From Galaxea fascicularis (taxonomy: Eukaryota; Cnidaria; Anthozoa; Scleractinia; Euphylliidae), in contig OX419341.1 in NCBI GenBank assembly GCA_948470475.1, positions 23,533,707-23,597,706 of the forward strand: DNA of 64,000 nucleotides, written 5' to 3'. Each line of letters starts with the position of its first letter. Position 1 is the stretch's first letter. Positions 58,101 to 64,000 of the stretch are shown piece after piece. Position numbers and translations under genes: made by a program. Under the pieces are notes generated by a model. That model was not told the origin of the DNA. It saw only the letters and a program-made list of their open reading frames with translations, and searched no databases.

Positions 58101-61100
58101 AATATTTATTTAATGTTCACTTCAGGAAGACCAGTTTTGACTTTTTATGGGCTTTAAAAAGGATGTGATTTAGAGCAAAAAAATGGTGCAATTTGGGAAT
58201 AAATTGCACTGTTGAGAGCCAATCAGATTGCAAGAATGGCGAGTGATTTCAAAATGGGTGTAATAAAATCAGATACTTGGAGTAGATATCTTGGTTATGG
58301 TGTGTCATCAGAGTACCTGTGTTGGCAACTTTAACTTTAACCCACTTATCCAGTTGTGAACACAATTTATGCAATTGCGTAAAGAAACCTGAAAAAATTC
58401 AGGACTTCAATGGGGTTGTTATACATCATTCATATTCAGTGTGAGTTCACCCTATTTGTGTTTGATGAGAGATCAGGACAATGCTCTACTTTTACAATTT
58501 AAAGACAGTAAAATATTAATTTGGCAAGGTCATGTTCGATGCAACAGTATTTAGAGACTGGATGGCCTGTAGAAACACTCTCAGGTCTGCTCAGGACAGC
58601 TCCACAAATGTGTTAGCCATAGCATTACTGTCATACTGTCAACCGATGTTCCTATGTACCGGAAGAGTATAGACAGTACTTCCTGGCTATGTTGCAGGCA
58701 TATTAGCAGCACATAAGAACAAGATTAAGTGTTCACTGCCTTTGTATTTAAGAGGGTTGTTTTAGAATGGCCAGTTTTGCTTTATGCTGGGTATGTTGAC
58801 TAAATTGCCTGCAATTGTAAACATTTTCAGGTTATAAGATTACACCATACAGAGATCTCAAGAGGCCATCTGGACTGAAGAGGTCTTCCTCACTACGAAC
58901 TCCACGTGGTCGACGAGACAGTGGTTCTAATGAATCGGGTAACTCTGCAGTTGAACACTTTATCTTGCATGCTGTGTTGACCTTATTACGTGTTATTTAA
59001 TTTTATTCATTTCGCATGGAACAGATAAATATACACACACAAGGGTAAAACTGCAGCAGTGCTGTCATTAAGGGCCAGGGGCCGGGGATTTTTCCCTCGT
59101 ATTTTGAGATATATCCCTGGCTACTTTGATAAAAAAACAGCATGTTGACTTCAATACAGCTACTCGAATCCCCAGCTATTTTTTGTATATCCCCACCTAC
59201 TTCAAAAATTAGTGACAGCCCTACTGCAGATTAAAGTTGTGGTAAAAAGGCCTAAAAGAAACCATAAAGCTGATGTGTAATTAAACTTCCTCAAAAAATA
59301 AATGTTCACTTTTCAGTTAAACCTTAAGCTCTTAGTTCAACAAGAGTAAATTGAAACTTGCGCCTTTTGACAGAAATACCCATGTCAGGAAAAGAAATAA
59401 AATAGGTTAAATTACTTTTACAGGTAATCCTGGTCTACTGAGAACAAGCTTCACTATGATGACACAGGGTTCTCAATAGATTTTTAAGTAGGAGTTGATC
59501 ACTGATAAAGTAGGAGGCTCTTCAGCAAAGCCAGAAGAAACAAAACAAAGAAAAGAAAAGAAAAGCGACTTAAACACAAAGTAATTGGCTATAAATCCCA
59601 GAGTAAGCAAGGATGATTTGCTGGGTGCCTCCTTCTGTTGAGAACCCTGATGACAATGGTAAAATTTAATCCTATAAACCCCAGTATAAGCACTTATATT
59701 CTCTGCAGGGGCATGTAGCAGCTCTCGTAAGGTCTCACAAGGTTGGCTTGCAACCCTTCAGGTGAACAAAAGAACAAACAACACAAGCAATGGACCCTAT
59801 CCCTAAAACAATCACGGTGCTACACTATGCCTGCCAATGAAATGTAGAGCTTAAGAGAGCTGCTACAGTACCCTCTCTGCACTGTTCTCCATACATTCTC
59901 TATGGTAATGATAAAGAGAATTTGCTAAACAATCAAACTTTGTCACTTGTTCAGTGTTCTCCTTTTCAGGTGGTAACCTGGCAGTAAAATTTACCGCCTG
60001 TAATACCACTTATTACTGCCTAAAATTGTTTTAAGGTAGACATAATAAACATGGCCACGACTGCTCTACCGGTTTGAAATCCTCTTTCGCCTGTTGTGCT
60101 GAAAACAAGGGAGAACACTGCTTGTTGATCACTTTCTTTTTTCTCCCAACCTTTACATTTGATTGAACAGTGTCACTATAAGGAGAAATTAACCATTTAT
60201 CACTCTTAGCGGTTAAAGTGCTAAAATTTGATAACCATAAAATGGAATATTAAACCAGAGCTGATAAAAAAAAGAAAACCTCTGACATTTTGTTTTAATT
60301 ATAATAAGAATTCCTTTATAAAACTTGATGTTTTCAGGTGCCCACACACCTTCTCGTGATCGCCAAGTTCGGCGCTCAGCTTCAGGTAAAAATAAAACAG
60401 AGGCAAATAATATTTAAATAGTATTAACTAGTCATAGTCAGTGAAGACAACTATAACAACTTCAACTTCTTTGTTGAATTCCGAGTGATCAAGTGAACTT
60501 GTAAATAAATTGATCAATCAGTCAGTAAATCAGTGAAAGAGTGCCACTTCAAAGTGATCACTTTTTCGGGTATGAAATAAATATCACATGTTAGTTAATA
60601 AACTGAAATATTGCATGTTTAATGTAAGTGAGTGGATTTAAATTTAGTAATCATTTGTGTTAATTTTATGGCTGTTTTGCTATCGGTATATTTATACAGT
60701 GTACATCTTGGGTTACTTTGGTTTCGTAGTTAAGAGTGCAAGCAAGGACAGAGGACTGGATCGCGGAATGAGTCCTGCTCACTCGGCCAACAGGGTATGT
60801 TTTGCTTCCTTTGGAATTTGTTAATTTCCTGTAGAATGAATTGGTGCATACAATGCATGAATAAATGGAATAGTGTATCTTTTTTATTTAATTTCAACAG
60901 TAAGGTAATGAAAAATTAAAACAGGCAAACAAACAGCAGGAAGATGTAGATTCCTTTCTTGCCCCTTTTTGGAATTTTCTGGTTTCCAGGAGATTAAAGC
61001 AACACTTGGGAACATGAGTGGGTCAGCAGAAATTGCCTATCTTTTTTAGTTTCTCACAGTAACCTAATTAAAAAAATAAAAAAGCAAGACAACATAGATG

Positions 61101-63441
61101 CTTTTAATGCCTCCTTAAGCATATTGCAATATTGCAGTCAATAACTGATGTAAAACATAATTCTCATATGGAGCACATCATTTAAATGTTGCAGATTTAT
61201 GCACTAAGAACCAAAATTTGAACCAGATGTGCAGTTTATAGGCCACAAACTCTTATCACACCACACCTCAAACCCCCCCCCCCTTTTTTTTCTTTTTAAG
61301 TGGCAATTAAAGTTAAAATTAATTTATTTTGTGATCAAAATTTGTCTTGTGTTCCTTATATTAGGTGAATGGACACAGCCCAAGATGTGAGTGTTTTCGT
61401 TTATATGGCCGTTGTCAGAAATTGTTCTCAGTTTCATAACACCACTTTAAGTGTACAGGGTTTGCACGCGCCTTGAAAGTCCTTGAAAGTCCTTGAATTT
61501 AAAAATAAAAATTCAAGGCCTTAAAAGTCCTTGAAAATTGCAGTTGGTCCTGGAAAGTCCTTGAAATTTGTAGCCAATTTTATCCAACAAAGCTTCACAA
61601 GTGTCTGAGACGAGAAGTGGCGTACTCTCTACTTCAAGCATCTGATGTGGCATTTTATTGGCTTGATTTTGCCCCTCTTGAAGTCCTTGAAAAACAGAAA
61701 AATGTGTCCTTGAAAGGTCTTGAAAAGTCCTTGAATTTTTGGTCGAAAAAAGTGTGCGAACCCTGAGTGTATCACATTTTAATTTCTACCTCTACATTTA
61801 AGCAACATCATTCCAACTTACAACATGGATGTATTTGTAGACTTGTAAGGGACAAAAATGTGGAGAGTCTTTTCATAGAAAGTTTTTACATACCATTTAA
61901 CACACACATAATATTTCCAATATGTGAGTGAAGAGAATGCATGTCATAATATTGTCATTATCATTATCAGTCATTGTTGTTGTCCTCATCATCATCATCA
62001 TTATTACCAACTGCAAATTTTCTTTTGACAGCAGCTGGTGCTAAATCTCCACTTGGATCATCTGGGAGAAGGGTTAGTAAATAAAAGTTGCTTAACAATA
62101 TGCTCTCATAGAGCAACTCAATCTGAGTCAAGAGGGTGGCAAAATGGTGTTGTGTGAGTTATGTGGTCTCCCTCCTGTGGGCTTTTTCAACAAGAAAATT
62201 ACCAGAGGCAATCATACAACCATAATATCAGCATATGTATTTTATATACTGCTTTCCACATGTTTTGTATGTTGATAATGAGGACAATTTGTTCAACAAT
62301 GAAGATTTTTGTTACTTTTTGATCACTTCCTTTTTTCTCACAAATGTTTGATTGAGCAGTGTTACCACAGTGTTAAGAGAAATTCAACATTGGTCACTCT
62401 TAGGGCTTAAAGTGTTCATCAGATTAACTATATTTATTTGTATAAGGCTACTGTTTGTTGTAAAAAGTGAAGTGTTTTCACTCAATTTGGATTTTAGTTT
62501 TATTGGTGTGTTTAAAGATGAACCAGTAGGATTATAGTTTAATTTGTTAATATTTAGTATTATTTATCTCTTCCGCAGACTCCAAGCACTGGCCATTCTC
62601 TCCCAAATGAAGAGTTGTAAGTTATAACAGTGTTTTAGTGCTTAAAAGTATATCAAGACAATTTGAGCATGTCTTTTCTTTCATCCCTTCAAGTGATATT
62701 AGAATGGAAATAGGCATCACAAAATTTGAATGTAGGAAAGCTTGGTAAGCTAGCTAGCTATCTCAGTGTTTGGGAATCTGTTTTCATGTTAAAGTCCTTT
62801 GTTTACATCTGCGTACAGTGTAGCTGGGTTGACCGTCTCTTTGAGATCTTAGTGTTGAGTTGTGGGACCTTGCAAAGATGTTAAAAAATGTATAAGCAAT
62901 ATAGCCTACTGGCCATGCTGAAAATACTCATTGAATTTGTGCGTGGTTATGTCTGAACAAAGATACCAAACTGAGCACATGACCAGATCTAATCCAGATG
63001 GTGAGCTGAGATGTTGCACATCAAAAATAAGTTACATCCTGCTCTTTGGTTCTTAGTGCTTGCATGGATAGCTAACTGCCAAAATCTGTATAATTATGTG
63101 ATCTCTCAGAAAATAGTGACGGAAGCATTTTTCAGGCTAGGGTCTGTAAATATATAAATATGCGACACTTTTATTGCCAACTCGATCATATGTAATTTAC
63201 TGTTTGTTTTACTCAGTATATCTTTTAGAGGGATGTACAGGTTGGCCTTGAAGCATTTCTAAGAGTTTTGAGTTTTCAAGAACTGAACAACATGCAAAAT
63301 GGAATGTTTTCATGTCTTTGTTACCCTTATATGTACTGTTACATTTAGTGAAGTGTTAAGAATTCCTTTGACAGTGAACAATGATTTGTATTTAAAACAG
63401 GTACCCAGCAAATGTGTTTGAGAAGGAGTCACCAGATGCAG
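48475..63441 (+). CDS. DCLK: Doublecortin-domain protein of DCX/DCLK type (5' part; alternative 3' ends)
   Basis: Doublecortin proteins bind and stabilise microtubules through two DCX domains; DCLK members carry a C-terminal kinase. Coding exons are 48475-49167 and 53008-53107, then either the terminal exon 54248-54960 or the chain 58831-58938, 60338-60385, 60730-60794, 61365-61386, 62032-62072, 62579-62616 and 63401-63441. All phases fit. DCX domain 1 (about residues 57-143) has AKQIRFYRNGDRFFSGLKLA; domain 2 (about 176-264) has RDFIKPKLVTVIKNGKPP and ends with exon 2. The linker is Ser/Arg/Pro-rich, as in DCLK. No kinase domain lies in the window, so DCLK versus DCX cannot be settled here. 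The start ATG at 48475 (MENGTKNGMM) is the first ATG after the 5'UTR intron. Confidence 0.88.
49168..53007 (+). other. Doublecortin intron 1
   Basis: AT-rich. It holds a (GTT)n microsatellite followed by a C-run at 52393-52435. Open frames of 60-90 codons here have no domain. Confidence 0.7.
53008..53107 (+). CDS. DCLK: Doublecortin gene exon 2: end of DCX domain 2
   Basis: IKELRNLFGDDTMFVALQSN and EKFPEEGFDVDVQ complete the second domain (the FGDDxxFVA strand is typical). It is 100 nt long and ends in phase 1 before GTAAGT. Confidence 0.92.
53275..53430. repeat. Repeat family A, copy 2
   Basis: CAGGGCTGTGCTCTAACAGC at the left and AGAGCACAGCCTTG at the right; inner CAGTCGCCCCTGG shared with 8126-8299. 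Confidence 0.65.
54248..54960 (+). CDS. DCLK: Alternative terminal exon: Ser/Pro/Arg-rich tail with stop
   Basis: An acceptor (TAATCCCAG) joins in phase 1 to exon 2, giving R then YFHPPWRYTPVSEIYSYIPG and a 236-codon tail ending SLETVVT and a stop. The middle is rich in SPRP, SPSPKSTPKSLP and RPKP-like words. With exons 1-2 this makes a 501-residue, kinase-less protein. An AATAAA at 55380-55385 could end the message. It must be skipped to reach the downstream exons. Its start, before the Ser/Pro part, is not a known domain. Confidence 0.75.
54961..58830 (+). other. 3'UTR of the short form, then intron
   Basis: AT-rich. It contains an AATAAA at 55380, an (AAT)n microsatellite at about 56668-56690, repeat D copy 2 (57455-57545), and an element with inverted GTACGGCCC ends and a GGTCCGTACTGTAAGT-like end (about 57583-57815) related to 27328-27410. 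Confidence 0.55.
58831..58938 (+). CDS. DCLK: Doublecortin gene linker exon 3
   Basis: SYKITPYRDLKRPSGLKRSS and SLRTPRGRRDSGSNESG when joined to exon 2; 108 nt, phase 1 at both ends. Basic and Ser-rich, with RSSS-like kinase sites. Confidence 0.85.
59058..59222. mobile_element. hAT-like MITE with 7-8 bp target duplication
   Basis: Ends AGTGCTGTCATTAA and inverse of AGGGCTGTCACTAA. ACTGCAG stands on both sides (59050-59056, 59223-59229). Located in a doublecortin intron. Confidence 0.65.
59465..59649. mobile_element. Small CAG...CTG element, target duplication ATGACA
   Basis: Ends CAGGGTTCTCAATAG and the inverse CTGTTGAGAACCCTG. ATGACA flanks it (59459-59464, 59650-59655). It is 185 bases long and non-coding. 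Confidence 0.85.
59880..60215. repeat. Repeat family D, copy 3, split by an element
   Basis: The family's two halves lie at 59880-59951 and 60121-60215, with a CAG...CTG element between them. Confidence 0.75.
59952..60120. mobile_element. Small CAG...CTG element, target duplication CTTGTT
   Basis: Ends CAGTGTTCTCC and GGAGAACACTG, flanked by CTTGTT (59946-59951, 60121-60126). It is 169 bases long. It splits a repeat D copy whose other copies are uninterrupted. Confidence 0.85.
60338..60385 (+). CDS. DCLK: Doublecortin gene linker exon 4
   Basis: Forty-eight nt, phase 1 to phase 1: AHTPSRDRQVRRSAS between split glycines. Confidence 0.8.
60730..60794 (+). CDS. DCLK: Doublecortin gene linker exon 5
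   Basis: Sixty-five nt: VKSASKDRGLDRGMSPAHSA and NR, ending in phase 0 before GTATGT. Confidence 0.8.
61365..61386 (+). CDS. DCLK: Doublecortin gene 22-nt microexon
   Basis: Codes VNGHSPR plus one base. Acceptor TATTAG, donor GTGAGT. Phases 0 and 1 fit both neighbours. Confidence 0.7.
61456..61765. mobile_element. Small CAG...CTG element, target duplication AGTGTA
   Basis: Ends CAGGGTTTGCACGC and the inverse GTGTGCGAACCCTG; inside, tandem AGTCCTTGAA words. AGTGTA flanks it (61450-61455, 61766-61771). 310 bases. Confidence 0.85.
62032..62072 (+). CDS. DCLK: Doublecortin gene linker exon 7 with tandem acceptor
   Basis: Codes AGAKSPLGSSGRR after a split serine. The acceptor is GACAGCAG, a NAGNAG pair: use of the second AG removes one alanine without changing the frame. 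Confidence 0.8.
62265..62415. repeat. Repeat family D, copy 4
   Basis: GAGGACAATTTGTTCAACAA, TTTGATCACTTCCTTTTTTC and GTCACTCTTAGGG match the family (see 17930-18085). A 61-codon open frame over it is incidental. Confidence 0.65.
62579..62616 (+). CDS. DCLK: Doublecortin gene linker exon 8
   Basis: Thirty-eight nt coding TPSTGHSLPNEE plus two bases; donor GTAAGT. Confidence 0.78.
63401..63441 (+). CDS. DCLK: Doublecortin gene linker exon 9
   Basis: Forty-one nt coding YPANVFEKESPDA, phase 1 at the end before GTGAGA. The next exon is outside the window. Confidence 0.78.
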
Positions 63442-64000
63442 GTGAGATTCTGACAAGGAATTAAAAATTTATCCAAGATCATGCCTGATTTGAAGGAAAT
63501 ATAGACACAAAGGCACCAAGAAAAGTTTTAAATGAGATCCATTTTATCTGTAAATGTATTGGAAGTGATTTTTTGCTCAATTTGATGTTGTTTTGTGTTT
63601 TAAAGTGTCTGTATTTCCCTCAATGATTTAATGAAGTAAGTCTAAGTCTAAAAACTACTTGTTTCCTGTATAAGATATTAAATATTAAAAAGATATAAAT
63701 GATGAAAAAAAAATTTAAACGGTTGCCTTCTAAAAGCCATTCTAAAGAACAATGTTGACCTGTCACACAATATCATAATTTTTCTTATTTTACTGATGTA
63801 AAAATTTTTCCCTTTTAAAACAATTTTAAGAAGCTGCTTAGGTTTAAGTTAAGTCTTGATGATTTTGTATAAAACACAATAAAATAAACACTAGGCCTCC
63901 AATTTTCAGTTAGACTGAGAATGTTAAGAGCATTAGTTCATCACAGAAGACGCTACTAAGATGAACAATAAAACACAAATGCCAAATGGATTCCTGCTTT
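63442..64000 (+). other. Doublecortin intron at right edge
   Basis: AT-rich intron start; no exon seen. Confidence 0.7.

Noticed and set aside
1..64000. tRNA, rRNA or other structured RNA genes
   Set aside because: No cloverleaf with A and B boxes or rRNA-like stretch was recognised; a covariance-model scan would be decisive.

Overview
The window looks like nuclear DNA of an anthozoan cnidarian, most likely a stony coral. It is AT-rich, its genes have many short exons with GT/AG borders and animal-type proteins, and its introns and spacers are packed with small non-autonomous DNA transposons. The species call is an inference; the protein family calls are firm.

Layout. (1) 1-14.3 kb, minus strand: a nearly complete calnexin gene. 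Fourteen coding exons run from the signal peptide to the membrane segment; only the cytosolic tail lies beyond the left edge. Its introns hold a solo LTR with target duplication, several MITEs and a foldback-type element with tandem-repeat arms (10794-12647). (2) 14.9-41 kb: a cluster of GH35 beta-galactosidases (GLB1-like), all without introns. There are two intact genes (19043-20950 minus; 24597-26522 plus), a third with one extra base that breaks the frame (38934-40953 minus), and three decayed 5' fragments (about 15.0-15.35, 16.3-16.8 and 24.4-24.5 kb). (3) 29.3-37.2 kb, between the second and third beta-galactosidase: a giant palindrome. Its arms end abruptly and meet in a 30-bp-period satellite with the self-complementary core CCAATATTGG. 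The centre also holds a 200-base N gap whose two flanks are the same 1148 bases, so part of it is an assembly duplication. (4) 41-48.3 kb: a gene-poor stretch with repeats. (5) 48.3-64 kb, plus strand: the 5' part of a doublecortin-domain gene of the DCX/DCLK type. It has a 5'UTR intron, two DCX domains, an alternative stop-containing 3' exon, and a chain of very short Ser/Arg/Pro-rich linker exons leading out of the window, where a kinase domain would be expected if it is DCLK.

The genes do not form one pathway. Calnexin is an ER folding lectin, the beta-galactosidases are secretory or lysosomal glycosidases, and the doublecortin protein binds microtubules. The most unusual content is structural: the giant palindrome, the foldback element, and four unrelated small elements with CAG...CTG ends and 6-bp target duplications. 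Several insertions can be dated or delimited because an uninserted paralogous copy lies in the same window.
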